A stretch of 64,000 nucleotides of DNA, from assembly GCF_015476115.1 (NCBI RefSeq), contig NZ_CP064295.1:3404001-3468000 (forward strand), given 5' to 3'. This DNA comes from Aegicerativicinus sediminis (lineage in GTDB: Bacteria > Bacteroidota > Bacteroidia > Flavobacteriales > Flavobacteriaceae). A program made the position numbers and the translations under genes. Below are positions 1-9,050 of this stretch, one piece after another; within the stretch, counting starts at the first letter, position 1; each line of letters begins with the position of its first letter. The notes below the pieces were generated by a model, which saw only the letters and a list, made by a program, of their open reading frames with translations, did not search any database and was not told the origin of the DNA.

Positions 1-559
1 GCGGCATCACCTCCTTAGCTGCTTTTCCATAATCCCACATATTTTTTCTTGAATGAACATCGACTGAAACAGTGATCCCTTTATTGTTAGCAGTTTCAAT
101 AGCCTTATGGACACTTTCCATGGCTCCTATAGATACAGCAGGTGTAATACCCGTCCAATGAAACCATGAAGCACCCTCTAAAGCTTTTTCCCAATCTATA
201 GATTCTGCGGTTATTTTAGCAAAAGCCGAATTTTTTCTAACATAAACAATTTGACTCGGTCGATGAACGGCTCCCTTTTCTAGAAAATAGAGTCCAATCA
301 TGTCATCGCCAAAAACAATTGAAGAAGTGTCTACCCAATTGTGTTTTAAAAATTGGGTTGCGGCTTTTCCTAATAAATTATCGGGAAATCGAGTAACGTG
401 AGAAGCATTAAGCCCCATATAGGCCAGTGCAATCGCAACATTAGCTTCACCGCCCCCAAATACCATATCTAAATGATTGGCTTGAGAAAACATTGCATGT
501 CCAGGAGGCGAAAGTCGCATCATAACCTCTCCAAACGTAACAACCTTATGCTGATTCAT
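1..559 (-). CDS. kdgK: 2-dehydro-3-deoxygluconokinase (PfkB family), 3' part outside window
   Basis: This is the N-terminal 186 codons of a PfkB-type sugar kinase, cut by the window edge. The ATG is at 559 and the protein begins MNQHKVVTFGEVMMRLSPPG. The GGGEANVAIALAYMG stretch is the N-terminal PfkB signature, and the SVDVHSRKNMWD segment resembles the S-V-D-x-N-x-R-x-x-L-W motif of KDG kinases. The family phosphorylates 2-keto-3-deoxygluconate to KDPG in uronate catabolism. The usual Asn of that motif appears as His here. The C-terminal ATP-binding half is not visible, so a related ribo- or fructokinase activity cannot be excluded. It lies far from the xylan genes and may belong to an uronate operon beyond the left edge. 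Confidence 0.8.
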   Translation of the reverse strand, partial: MNQHKVVTFGEVMMRLSPPGHAMFSQANHLDMVFGGGEANVAIALAYMGLNASHVTRFPDNLLGKAATQFLKHNWVDTSSIVFGDDMIGLYFLEKGAVHRPSQIVYVRKNSAFAKITAESIDWEKALEGASWFHWTGITPAVSIGAMESVHKAIETANNKGITVSVDVHSRKNMWDYGKAAKEVMP

Positions 560-670
560 AATTTATCCTGTAATAATTGTAAACCTGTCAAAAGTTACAA
601 ATTACATTTTGACAATTTAATTCTTACAAACAATTTGTTTTAGTTAAGTGAAAAAGGATATTCCAAACCA

Positions 671-1453
671 TTAATAGGGTAAGTTTGGTCGTTTCTCACT
701 CAAATATTTCCAATAACGTTTAGGCACATGTCGAATATGTAACTTCATATTCTTCCTAGAAGCTATATTAGTGGTGTCAAAATAATCCTTCCATAAAGTT
801 TGAAAATCAATTTCTTTATCAGAAAAATATTTTGAATCTGACTTACTTCCATCAAAATCATCTGTTAACTCTAAGCAAATTGTATCAACCTTTAACAAAT
901 CATAATAAATCCCATAATTTCTTTTTAGGTCATAAATCAGCCATTTTTGGTCGGCATATCTATCTTGAAAGTGTTTTGAAATTAATGGAAGTACATCAAA
1001 ATCTGGTTCAATGTTGGCGAAATAAATTCCATCTTTAGTTAATCTAAACCGCACAAAAGCTTCCATTCGATGTTTTTCCCTACCTACCATTCTTGAAATT
1101 TGTGAGATTCTCAACACAACAGGATCAGAATAATCACAGGCAATACTTTTATTAGACCTAAATGTTCTACAAATAAAATCTAGTAAGAGACCTTCCATTT
1201 CTGGCAATTCACTCAGAAAAGAATAATATAAATGGCTAATTGTAGTGGTAGAGACTTTCTTTCTTAAACCTGTCCAAACCCTAGTACTTTTGGTTTCGTT
1301 TGTAATAACTTGTTGTGGAAGTGCGAACAATTTTGTCTGAGGAAAACTATTTTTTTGAATAATTACCTTTTCCAATCGTTGTTCAAATACTTCAAAAATT
1401 GCCGTTAGGAAACCGTCAAAACTTCCATCATATTGTAGTAAATGTGTATCCAT
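671..1453 (-). CDS. DUF4130 family putative DNA repair protein, partner of radical SAM protein
   Basis: A 260-residue protein of the DUF4130 type (the 'SAM-associated putative DNA metabolism protein' family). It starts at an ATG that shares one base with the stop of the radical SAM gene (TAATG), so the two are translationally coupled. Typical features are the opening MDTHLLQYDGSFDGFLTAIF, the central TRVWTGLRKKVS and the C-terminal RHVPKRYWKYLSEK. There is no signal peptide or membrane segment, so it is cytoplasmic. The biochemical role is unknown. The constant pairing with a SplB-like radical SAM protein suggests uracil-glycosylase-like or photoproduct DNA repair, which is inference. The family assignment is firm and the function is not. 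Confidence 0.8.
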   Translation of the reverse strand: MDTHLLQYDGSFDGFLTAIFEVFEQRLEKVIIQKNSFPQTKLFALPQQVITNETKSTRVWTGLRKKVSTTTISHLYYSFLSELPEMEGLLLDFICRTFRSNKSIACDYSDPVVLRISQISRMVGREKHRMEAFVRFRLTKDGIYFANIEPDFDVLPLISKHFQDRYADQKWLIYDLKRNYGIYYDLLKVDTICLELTDDFDGSKSDSKYFSDKEIDFQTLWKDYFDTTNIASRKNMKLHIRHVPKRYWKYLSEKRPNLPY

Positions 1454-2715
1454 TATTGAAATAATGCCAGCTGATTACTCAAGGATTTATTGTATTTGGA
1501 TACACTAACCTTTTGAATTTGAAACTTCAATTGTTCTGGGGTATAATCCTTTTTTTCAAAATAGGCAGAGTCACAAGTAATAAAGTATCTGGCTCTATTT
1601 AGTGCAACACCAATTTTCTTTAAATGATCCCAACCTAATCGACGATATTTCCTAGCCTGCAAAATCTTATTTACCGATTTTAATCCGATGCCTGGAATAC
1701 GTAGCAACATTCGTTTGTCAGCTTTATTTACATCTATAGGAAATTCATGAAGATTACGTAAAGCCCAACCTAATTTGGGATCAATTTCTAAATCTAAATG
1801 TTGGTATTGAGGATTTAAGATTTCAGAAATTTCAAATCCATAGAAACGCATTAACCAATCTGTCTGATATAGACGATTTTCGCGTAACATTGGCACGGCA
1901 CTACCAATTTGTGGCAATCTATGATCATAGCTGATAGGAATATATCCCGAGTAATAAACACGTTTTAAATTAAACTTTTTATAAAAGAAATTAGATGCAT
2001 GCATGATTTGAAAATCATTTTCACCAGAGGCCCCCACGATCATTTGGGTGCTTTGTCCAGCGGGAGCATATTGTGGTGTCCTTCGTATAAATTTCTTTTC
2101 TAATTTATACTGTATGATTTCATTCTTAACCTTTTCCATCGGTTTTAGAAAATCTTCCCGTTTTTTATCTGGAGCTAACCTTTTTAAACCCGCTTCTGTT
2201 GGAATTTCTATGTTCACACTCAACCGATCCGCATATAAACCTGCTTCCCGCATAAGATCATCTGAGGCACCCGGAATCGATTTTAAATGTATATAGCCAT
2301 TAAAATTTTCTTCCAATCGCAATTTTTTCGCAACAGCAACCAAACGTTCCATTGTATAGTCTGGATTCTTAAAAATTCCAGAACTCAAAAACAGGCCCTC
2401 GATATAATTTCTGCGGTAAAAATTGATAGTTAAATTCACAACCTCTTGCACCTGAAAAGCAGCTCTTTTAATATCGTTGCTTTTTCGTGTTACACAATAT
2501 GCACAATCGAAAATGCAAAAATTAGTAAGTAATATTTTCAAAAGAGAAACGCAGCGACTGTCTTCAGTATAAGAGTGACATATACCCATGCCACTAGAAT
2601 TTCCTAAACCTTTGGTGGTATTAGATCGTTTACTGCCGCTCGATGCACATGAAACATCATATTTTGCGGCATCTGCTAGTATTGTTAATTTTTCTCGAAT
2701 GCGTTCAAAAGACAT
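1453..2715 (-). CDS. putative DNA modification/repair radical SAM protein
   Basis: A radical SAM enzyme of about 420 residues. I chose the ATG at 2715 because the longer reading starts with TTG three codons upstream. The 4Fe-4S/SAM motif is visible as CIFDCAYC inside the sequence TNFCIFDCAYCVTRKSND (about residues 69-86). A helix-hairpin-helix follows near residues 340-355 (LLRIPGIGLKSVNKIL), as expected for a DNA-binding protein. This combination is typical of the family annotated as 'putative DNA modification/repair radical SAM protein', related to spore photoproduct lyase. It overlaps the downstream DUF4130 gene by one base. The substrate lesion is not known. Confidence 0.85.
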   Translation of the reverse strand: MSFERIREKLTILADAAKYDVSCASSGSKRSNTTKGLGNSSGMGICHSYTEDSRCVSLLKILLTNFCIFDCAYCVTRKSNDIKRAAFQVQEVVNLTINFYRRNYIEGLFLSSGIFKNPDYTMERLVAVAKKLRLEENFNGYIHLKSIPGASDDLMREAGLYADRLSVNIEIPTEAGLKRLAPDKKREDFLKPMEKVKNEIIQYKLEKKFIRRTPQYAPAGQSTQMIVGASGENDFQIMHASNFFYKKFNLKRVYYSGYIPISYDHRLPQIGSAVPMLRENRLYQTDWLMRFYGFEISEILNPQYQHLDLEIDPKLGWALRNLHEFPIDVNKADKRMLLRIPGIGLKSVNKILQARKYRRLGWDHLKKIGVALNRARYFITCDSAYFEKKDYTPEQLKFQIQKVSVSKYNKSLSNQLALFQ

Positions 2716-2926
2716 GGGGCACAAATAAGTTCTAGAATGGAGGAAAAGTCAGAAACAATGTTTGAACTTTACCCTACAATTTTTATTGTAAATATTATAA
2801 TAAGCGTAATATCCCCTTACCGTTATTTGTAGCAATTTTAATTAAATTAATCTGGTAGACGGGAAAATGTTTTATTGCATTAACTAAAGAAAATCAATAC
2901 ATTTAAAATCCATAAGATTAAATTCT

Positions 2927-3292
2927 ATGTTCACTGATCGTCGTTGGATTAAAGCGTTAAGTGTTCTTTTCATATTGAACATATACTTTTCAATTGACAC
3001 TGTAAATTGGCAGTTTCCAAAAACTGAACTTTTTCAAACGGAATTATGCCTTAAATTAAGTGAACTAGATGAGAGTATACTAAAGTATGCATTTGCAAAG
3101 AAGATAGCCAAAGTTTGCGTCAGGCAGGTTTCGGAATTTCTTTCTTTCAATAATACATCATTTATTAAATCCTATAATAAACGATTGGCAATTCGAGGTT
3201 TAAATCAAGAGGGACTTTATCTAAATCTTAAACCTAAATTGAATGATATAGTCCTTTACTATATTACCATTAGTCGCTCACTTTATTCTTAA
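2927..3292 (+). CDS. hypothetical small protein, doubtful
   Basis: An ATG-initiated reading frame of 121 codons in a stretch otherwise empty of genes. The N terminus (MFTDRRWIKALSVLFILNIY) could be a short hydrophobic segment, but the rest has no motif I recognise. Codon use is weakly protein-like, and several residues such as the SRSLYS end look like random AT-rich translation. It could be a decayed gene or a chance frame. I list it only because nothing else explains 2.75-3.36 kb. Confidence 0.25.
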   Translation: MFTDRRWIKALSVLFILNIYFSIDTVNWQFPKTELFQTELCLKLSELDESILKYAFAKKIAKVCVRQVSEFLSFNNTSFIKSYNKRLAIRGLNQEGLYLNLKPKLNDIVLYYITISRSLYS

Positions 3293-3381
3293 TGTAGAGC
3301 TTCAATCATACTAGATTAAATCGTTCTCTTTCTTCAAGTTACTTTTTGAAGAAATTCATTTACATTTTCGATTAACTAATA

Positions 3382-3561
3382 ATGAAATTAAAACGTCATT
3401 TACGGTTCTGTGTCTTTCTGTTTTTTATAATACTTGCATCAATTGTACCAGTTCCATTCAAATTTTATTTAAAAGATAATTTACCAACGTTCAAGATTGA
3501 ACAAGTTGACAAAAAGGAAGAAGATGAAGCACAGGTGGAAATATACCAACTTAAGGCTTAG
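3382..3561 (+). CDS. small single-pass membrane protein, 59 residues
   Basis: A short reading frame from ATG 3382 to TAG 3559-3561. It encodes a basic N terminus (MKLKRHLRF), one hydrophobic segment at about residues 9-26 (CVFLFFIILASIVPVPF) and a highly charged tail (EQVDKKEEDEAQVE). That layout of basic residues, a membrane helix and an acidic/basic tail is typical of small flavobacterial inner-membrane proteins. The composition is clearly non-random compared with the flanking DNA. Its stop lies only 3 bases from the stop of the convergent LytTR regulator. No function can be assigned. Confidence 0.55.
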   Translation: MKLKRHLRFCVFLFFIILASIVPVPFKFYLKDNLPTFKIEQVDKKEEDEAQVEIYQLKA

Positions 3562-3564
3562 GCA

Positions 3565-4281
3565 TTATAAATTTTCCAAACGTTCTAATACTTCCTTTTT
3601 ATAGCTTCTGCTAATTGGCAAAGATTCTTTTTGAATCGAAATAAATTCATTTGTATAAATGGAAATATGAGGTATCGAGATTATATAGGATCGATGAATA
3701 CGCATAAAATTATTTTGCGGCAGTTTTGCCTCTATTGAACTAATCGTTTCACGTGTTACAATAATTTCGTTTGCTAAATGAATTTTTAGATAATCACTTA
3801 AACTTTCTATATATAAAATCGAATCGAAGTCAATTTTAATCATTTTTCTGTCAGATCTTACAAAGATAAAATCTATATTTTGCTGGTGTTGAGTTAAAGG
3901 CTTTTCTGTATAATTTACAATTTCAAAATACCTATTAACCGCTTTCAATAATCTATCGAAAGCTATAGGTTTTAAGAGATAATCAACGGCTTTTAACTCA
4001 AAGCCCTCAACAGCAAAATCCCTATATGCCGTGGTAAATATTATTTTGATGTCCTTATTTATTGTCTTTGCGAATGAAATTCCTGATAATTCTGGCATAT
4101 TAATATCCAAAAACAATAGATCAATGGTTTCATTATTTATCCAATAAAAAGCCTCCATAGCGTTTTTACAGCTCGCTACAATTCTAATATTTGCAATTTT
4201 TGCAAGGTGGGAAGCTATAACTTCTCTAGCCACACTTTCATCGTCTACTATAAGACAGGATATGATTTGTTCTGTTTTCAA
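3565..4281 (-). CDS. LytTR family response regulator
   Basis: A 238-residue response regulator with an N-terminal receiver (residues about 6-120; acidic pocket DDE at 13-15, phospho-acceptor D59 in LLFLDINMPEL, Lys in YLLKPIAF) and a C-terminal LytTR DNA-binding domain (about 140-238, with FVRSDRKMIKIDFDSILYIE and FMRIHRSYIIS). The start is TTG, overlapping the stop of the upstream kinase as TTGA. No in-frame ATG precedes the receiver domain, so this non-AUG start is forced by the layout. Translational coupling to the LytS-type kinase makes the pair a single signalling unit. The regulated genes are unknown. Confidence 0.9.
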   Translation of the reverse strand: MKTEQIISCLIVDDESVAREVIASHLAKIANIRIVASCKNAMEAFYWINNETIDLLFLDINMPELSGISFAKTINKDIKIIFTTAYRDFAVEGFELKAVDYLLKPIAFDRLLKAVNRYFEIVNYTEKPLTQHQQNIDFIFVRSDRKMIKIDFDSILYIESLSDYLKIHLANEIIVTRETISSIEAKLPQNNFMRIHRSYIISIPHISIYTNEFISIQKESLPISRSYKKEVLERLENL

Positions 4282-5327
4282 AAATCTAAAGTTAATTGGA
4301 TTTCAAATGATGTTGAACTAGGTTTTATTGTTAAGGAATGTTTATGTGGATAAATAAGTTCTAGACGTTTTCTAATATTTTCTAGACCAATTCCTTTGTT
4401 TTCAATTTCTAATGAATCCGCGCTATTTTCTACTTTAAAATTTAATTTGTCAACATTATTCTCCAAATTAATTGATATGTCTAAATAACCATTTTTAATT
4501 TTTCCATGTTTAAAACTGTTCTCTATAAATGGGAGTAACAGCATAGGAGCAATTTTTTGGTTTTCATCCTCAATAGATGTATTAATCACCACTTTTAGGG
4601 TTTCATTAAATCTCATTTTTTCTAGGGAAATATAATCCTGTATATGAGCTATTTCTTCTGTTAAAAGCACCTCTTGTTTATCTGTTTGGTAAAGAAGATA
4701 ATCTAAAAGATTAGATAGCTTTAAAATCATTTCTGGAGTTTCATCCTCTTTTTTTAATGCAAATCCGTACAGCGTGTTTAAGGTGTTGAACAAAAAATGC
4801 GGATGTATTTGCATTTTTAAATAATTCAATTCCTGTTCTTTTAACCTCAGTTGGGTTTGAAGTATTTTGGTTTTGAGCAGGGCGTTTTGTTCTATGTTAT
4901 TCAAGTTAATTTTCACCAATTTTATTGAACCTGCCACAAACGTAACCAGATAGACTGCACTTAAAACAAAAAAGACATTTTTGGTTGCAGGTGCCATGTC
5001 TTCATATTGAAAATTTGATAAATAAATTAAACTGAAAAACATGGAAACCATTACCAAATAGGCGGAAATAATAAATGTATATGTGCTATAAAGAATGAAA
5101 TGAAAGTATCTTTTGTTGATTAAGTACTTAGGAATCAATTTGTAAATGGAAATGTAGGTAGTTGCAATTGTAATTGGCATTAAGAATAAAGAAAATTGAA
5201 GAGTTTCAATAAAGCTCTTATTGCCGGCATCAAAAAAATAGGTGTAAAATATTAGCACAGCCAACCAAAAAATTAGGTGCAACATTAGTTGGGCTACCTT
5301 TTCTAATATGACCTTTGTTTTGTTCAT
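4278..5327 (-). CDS. LytS-type sensor histidine kinase
   Basis: About 349 residues from ATG 5327; a longer reading would begin with TTG two codons earlier. Four hydrophobic segments lie at about residues 12-32, 45-65, 78-104 and 118-138, with no separate sensor domain. A coiled linker (about 145-172) leads to the His_kinase (PF06580) block MQIHPHFLFNTLNTLYGF, whose conserved His are near residues 175-177. A C-terminal HATPase follows, with an N box in LLPFIENSFKHG and a G box around GIGLENIRKRL. It overlaps the LytTR regulator by 4 bases and presumably phosphorylates it. The stimulus is probably membrane-derived, since there is no periplasmic domain. Confidence 0.9.
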   Translation of the reverse strand: MNKTKVILEKVAQLMLHLIFWLAVLIFYTYFFDAGNKSFIETLQFSLFLMPITIATTYISIYKLIPKYLINKRYFHFILYSTYTFIISAYLVMVSMFFSLIYLSNFQYEDMAPATKNVFFVLSAVYLVTFVAGSIKLVKINLNNIEQNALLKTKILQTQLRLKEQELNYLKMQIHPHFLFNTLNTLYGFALKKEDETPEMILKLSNLLDYLLYQTDKQEVLLTEEIAHIQDYISLEKMRFNETLKVVINTSIEDENQKIAPMLLLPFIENSFKHGKIKNGYLDISINLENNVDKLNFKVENSADSLEIENKGIGLENIRKRLELIYPHKHSLTIKPSSTSFEIQLTLDF

Positions 5328-5519
5328 TGCCAAAATCTTAGCTGCAATAGTAATATAAATTTATAGGTTATGTAACGCTTTGTAGACAGACAACCAAATT
5401 AGCAGGGGATTCTGCTATTTGTTAAATCGCAACCTTAAATTGTAATCTGTCGCAAATTCAAATTTTACTTCCTTTAGAATTTTAAGTTTGCCTACCATTT
5501 AATCAATAAACCAACAGTT

Positions 5520-5942
5520 ATGTTTGTACTTAATTCAATCACCATGTTTACATTAGTTGCTAATCCTTTTATTGATCGCTTTTATGAAGGCGGTCCTTTT
5601 TTTATGTCATGTATCCTTATATGCTTATTACTAGCTATATTTTTTATAATAAAAGGATTCATAGGTATAAAGAATCCTGAAACTGCCAATAAATATCTTC
5701 GCCTAACCTCTGATGTTAGCCTATTAGGTTTAGTGGTAGGATTTCTTGGTTCTGTTATAGGGTTAATTTCTGCTTTTGATTCGGTGGAGGCGCTTGGTAA
5801 CCCCGAACCTGCTATTTTTGCCGGCGGACTTAAAGTTTCCTTACTAACAGCAACTTTCGGACTTTTTTCCTTTGTCATTTCCCGAATAGGAATTTTGGTG
5901 CTTAGATGGCTTTTAAAAGGACCATTTGAAAAGCAAGAATAA
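5520..5942 (+). CDS. MotA/TolQ/ExbB-like proton channel family membrane protein
   Basis: 140 residues with three hydrophobic segments: about 29-47 (CILICLLLAIFFIIKGF), 65-85 (VSLLGLVVGFLGSVIGLISA) and 100-132 (GGLKVSLLTATFGLFSFVIS). The second and third, with LGLVVGFLGSVIGL and GLKVSLLTATFGL, carry the small-residue packing pattern of MotA/TolQ/ExbB channel helices. An alternative start is the ATG at 5544. It is shorter than true TolQ or ExbB and stands alone without a TolR/ExbD partner, so its motor role is unclear. A strong hairpin terminator follows directly. Confidence 0.75.
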   Translation: MFVLNSITMFTLVANPFIDRFYEGGPFFMSCILICLLLAIFFIIKGFIGIKNPETANKYLRLTSDVSLLGLVVGFLGSVIGLISAFDSVEALGNPEPAIFAGGLKVSLLTATFGLFSFVISRIGILVLRWLLKGPFEKQE

Positions 5943-5968
5943 ATCTAAAATTTATATTCTATAGAATT

Positions 5969-5999
5969 AAAGCAGGCCTAAAGGCTTGCTTTTTTATTT
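5969..5999 (+). terminator. rho-independent terminator after MotA/TolQ-like gene
   Basis: The 10-bp stem AAAGCAGGCC / GGCTTGCTTT (5969-5978 with 5983-5992, one G-T pair) has a 4-base loop and is followed by a T-rich run. It begins 27 bases after the stop codon at 5942. Confidence 0.85.
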
Positions 6000-6092
6000 T
6001 AATAGTTACTTCAATTTCCCAATTCCTTTCTAATTACAACAAAATGTTATCTTTATGAAAAGGCTAATCACTATTAATCACAACAAATCATT

Positions 6093-6800
6093 ATGAAACA
6101 ACTTTGGTTTTGCATCGCTCTTTTGACTACCCTTGTAGGTTATTGTCAGAGTTTTATCGGCGCTTGGGAAATGGAAAGCACAACTCCCGAAGGGGAAGAT
6201 TACACTAGCGTAGTAATTTTTACTGAGGGCTATCAGGTTCTTGCGACCTATAATTCTGAAACAGGAAAGTTTATAAGCACAAATGGTGGTACTTGGAAGT
6301 TAGATGGTAATATCATGACTGAAAAAGTTGAGTTCAACTCAGGTAATCCTGAAATGGTTGGTGAAGTCGTAAGTTTTGAAGTTTTTATTGAAGGGGATAA
6401 TATGGGGATTGTTGGCACGGATATGAAATTTAAACGTATAGATGATGGAACACCTGGAGAGCTGGAAGGAGCTTGGCTAATGTCTGGGAGGGTTGTAAAT
6501 GATAAGCTTCAACTAAGAGATACTGATACTCCGAGAAAAACAATGAAAATTTTATCTGGCACACGGTTTCAATGGATTGCATATAATACTGATACAAAAG
6601 AATTTATGGGAACTGGAGGTGGCAACTATACAACCGTTGATGGAGTTTACACAGAAAATATAAAATTCTTTTCCAGAGATGATTCTCGAGTGGGGGCAAG
6701 TTTGAAATTTGATTTCAATTTAAAGGATGGAAATTGGCACCATACCGGTTTCTCAAGCAAAGGCGATCCATTAAATGAAATATGGAGCAAACGCAAATAA
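6093..6800 (+). CDS. secreted protein with two similar lipocalin-like repeats
   Basis: 235 residues with a Sec signal peptide (MKQLWFCIALLTTLVGYCQS). The mature protein has two related halves, about 21-125 and 125-235. Both contain a GAW opening (GAWEMES / GAWLMSG), an aromatic strand followed by a Y-N-x-x-T/E repeat (ATYNSETGKFISTNGG / IAYNTDTKEFMGTGGG) and a late F-x-V/F strand. This duplication suggests a small beta-barrel of the DUF4488/lipocalin-like kind found in Bacteroidota. The ligand and role are unknown. The S9 peptidase gene begins 65 bases later, and the two may be co-transcribed. Confidence 0.65.
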   Translation: MKQLWFCIALLTTLVGYCQSFIGAWEMESTTPEGEDYTSVVIFTEGYQVLATYNSETGKFISTNGGTWKLDGNIMTEKVEFNSGNPEMVGEVVSFEVFIEGDNMGIVGTDMKFKRIDDGTPGELEGAWLMSGRVVNDKLQLRDTDTPRKTMKILSGTRFQWIAYNTDTKEFMGTGGGNYTTVDGVYTENIKFFSRDDSRVGASLKFDFNLKDGNWHHTGFSSKGDPLNEIWSKRK

Positions 6801-6865
6801 AACATACCATTTACTAAATTAGAAATTCCCACATTACCACTTTAATCCATCATTAAATTAGTTTT

Positions 6866-8905
6866 ATGAAAACCCGTATTCTTTTCAACTTGATAATTGC
6901 AGTCAGCTTAACGGTTTTACAAGCTCAAAACAAAATTGATCCAACATTTGAAGAAGTTTTATCCCTTCAAAGCATAGGAGATATTTCAATTTCTCCAGAT
7001 GGTAAAAACGCGCTAATAAGTTATCGCTCTACAGATTGGGAAAACAATCAATATGACACGGAATATTACTTGTCTAAAAATGGATCTGAGCCCTACGCCC
7101 TCACAAATAATTCAGAAGGAAGTAGCACCAGTGCCAATTGGTCACCAGATGGGCATTGGATTGCATTTCTTTCCAAAAGAGGGGAGCACAATCAAATTCA
7201 CGTCATAAATTCAAACGGAGGGGAGGCTTTTCAATTAAGCAATACCGACATGAATATAAACAATCTCCAATGGTCTCCAGATGGTAAGAAAATAGCATTC
7301 GTGCAATCAGAGGATAAATCAAAAGAAGACAAAAAGCGAAAGGAGAAATATGGAGCTTTTGAGGTAGACGATGAGGAATTTAATCAAAATGAATTATGGA
7401 TTTTAGATTTTAATCCTGCCCAACTTATTACTTACCCATTACCAAGCCAACTGAGTGATTCAACGTTCAAGGCAGAAAGAAAGGCTGTTAAATTGATTGA
7501 TAGTACAACATTTACGATAGGATCGTGGAAATGGTCACCTGATGGAAAAAAAATAGCTTTTGATCATAGACCAAACCCGCTTATTAACTCTTTTTTTGAT
7601 AGTGATATATCGGTCTTAGACCTAGATTCTAAAGAAATTAGGAATTTGGTTAGTAATCCAAGTTTTGATGGGTTTTTAGATTGGTCACCAGACAGCAATT
7701 CCATAATCTATAATTCACATTTAGATAACCGAACTTCTAATTATTACAAAAATTCCAAATACTTTATTATCCCAATTTCAAATAGTAAATCTAAAGAAGT
7801 TGCCAAAGATTTTGATGAGAATATAAGAGGTGTTAATTGGACTCCTAATGGAATTTATGGAACAGCTTTAAATAAAACGAATAGTAATATTGTTAGAATA
7901 GATCCTAAATCTGGGGAAGTGCAAACCATCCAAATTCCTTTTGCTAGGGTATACGACATTTCATTTTCTAAGGATGGGAATAAAGTAATTTTTGAAGCAT
8001 CAAATGATGACACATTAAATGAGGTTTATATTTCCGAATTGAGTTTTAAAAATCCGAAAAAGTTAACGAATTTCAACCAACAATTGTCTGGTTGGGCCAT
8101 TGCTAATAGCGACTTGATACAATGGAAAAGTAAGGATGGTAGTGAGATAGAAGGAGTTTTATACAAACCTCAAGATTATGATCCATCTAAAAAATATCCT
8201 TTAATGGTGGTGATCCATGGTGGTCCGACAGGAATTTCAATTCCACAACCAGTGCCATCTTCTGTATATCCGATCGTTCAATGGTTAAACAAAGGGGCTT
8301 TGGTCCTTAGTCCAAATTATCGTGGATCTGCAGGGTATGGTGAAGCTTTCCGGTCTTTAAATGTCCGTAATTTAGGAGTTGGTGACGCTTGGGATGTATT
8401 ATCTGGGGTTCAGAGTTTAATTGACGAAGGAAAGGTAGACAAGGATAAATTAGGTTGTATGGGTTGGAGCCAAGGTGGTTATATCTCTGCTTTTTTAACC
8501 ACAAATTCAAATATGTTTAAGGCAATTTCTGTTGGGGCCGGAATTTCAAATTGGATGACCTATTATGTAAATACAGACATACATCCTTTTACAAGGCAAT
8601 ATCTCGAAGCTACCCCTTGGGAGGATAAAGAAATTTATGAGTTAACTTCTCCTATGACAAATATTAATAATGCCTCAACGCCTACACTCATTCAACATGG
8701 TGAGTTTGATAAACGGGTGCCAATTGCAAATGCATATGAATTGTTACAAGGTTTAAGGGATAAGGGAGTCGATTCTAAACTTATTGTTTATAAAGGGTTT
8801 GGACATGGTATTTCTAAACCAAAAGAACGTTTGGCAGCAGTATGGCACAACTGGCAGTGGTTTTCGAAATATGTTTGGGGTGAGGAGGTTAGCATTCCAG
8901 AATAA
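6866..8905 (+). CDS. S9 family prolyl oligopeptidase-type secreted peptidase
   Basis: 679 residues with a signal peptide ending near AQNK (residue 21). The N-terminal two thirds carry TolB/WD40-like propeller repeats (SPDGKNALISY, SPDGHWIAFLS, SPDGKKIAFVQ, SPDGKKIAFDH, SPDSNSIIYNS). The C-terminal alpha/beta-hydrolase has the catalytic Ser at about residue 535 in GWSQGGY, Asp about 615 in GEFDKRVP and His about 647 in GFGHGI. The oxyanion region is VIHGGPTG. This is the classical S9C/acylaminoacyl-peptidase layout, predicted to act on peptides in the periplasm. The length is normal for the family. Confidence 0.9.
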   Translation: MKTRILFNLIIAVSLTVLQAQNKIDPTFEEVLSLQSIGDISISPDGKNALISYRSTDWENNQYDTEYYLSKNGSEPYALTNNSEGSSTSANWSPDGHWIAFLSKRGEHNQIHVINSNGGEAFQLSNTDMNINNLQWSPDGKKIAFVQSEDKSKEDKKRKEKYGAFEVDDEEFNQNELWILDFNPAQLITYPLPSQLSDSTFKAERKAVKLIDSTTFTIGSWKWSPDGKKIAFDHRPNPLINSFFDSDISVLDLDSKEIRNLVSNPSFDGFLDWSPDSNSIIYNSHLDNRTSNYYKNSKYFIIPISNSKSKEVAKDFDENIRGVNWTPNGIYGTALNKTNSNIVRIDPKSGEVQTIQIPFARVYDISFSKDGNKVIFEASNDDTLNEVYISELSFKNPKKLTNFNQQLSGWAIANSDLIQWKSKDGSEIEGVLYKPQDYDPSKKYPLMVVIHGGPTGISIPQPVPSSVYPIVQWLNKGALVLSPNYRGSAGYGEAFRSLNVRNLGVGDAWDVLSGVQSLIDEGKVDKDKLGCMGWSQGGYISAFLTTNSNMFKAISVGAGISNWMTYYVNTDIHPFTRQYLEATPWEDKEIYELTSPMTNINNASTPTLIQHGEFDKRVPIANAYELLQGLRDKGVDSKLIVYKGFGHGISKPKERLAAVWHNWQWFSKYVWGEEVSIPE

Positions 8906-9007
8906 CAAGTCTTATTAATATTGAGGTGTGGGCTATTGTAACTTTTGTTACTGCGAAACTTATATCTATGCTTTTAATTTGCCTCTCAATTCAATAAAAA
9001 TTAATTG

Positions 9008-9037
9008 AAGGTGACTTTTTTAAAAGCCACCTTTTTT
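9008..9037 (+). terminator. probable terminator after S9 peptidase
   Basis: AAGGTG pairs with CACCTT (9008-9013 with 9028-9033). The stem has one internal mismatch and an A/T-rich upper part, and a T-run follows. It lies only about 15 bases before the next start codon. Confidence 0.55.
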
Positions 9038-9050
9038 ATAAAACTCAACG

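Noticed and set aside
5440-5520. Possible LacI-type operator near TCGCAACCTTAAATTG upstream of the MotA/TolQ-like gene
   Set aside because: Only the left half matches; the right half and spacing differ, and the gene is unrelated to xylan.
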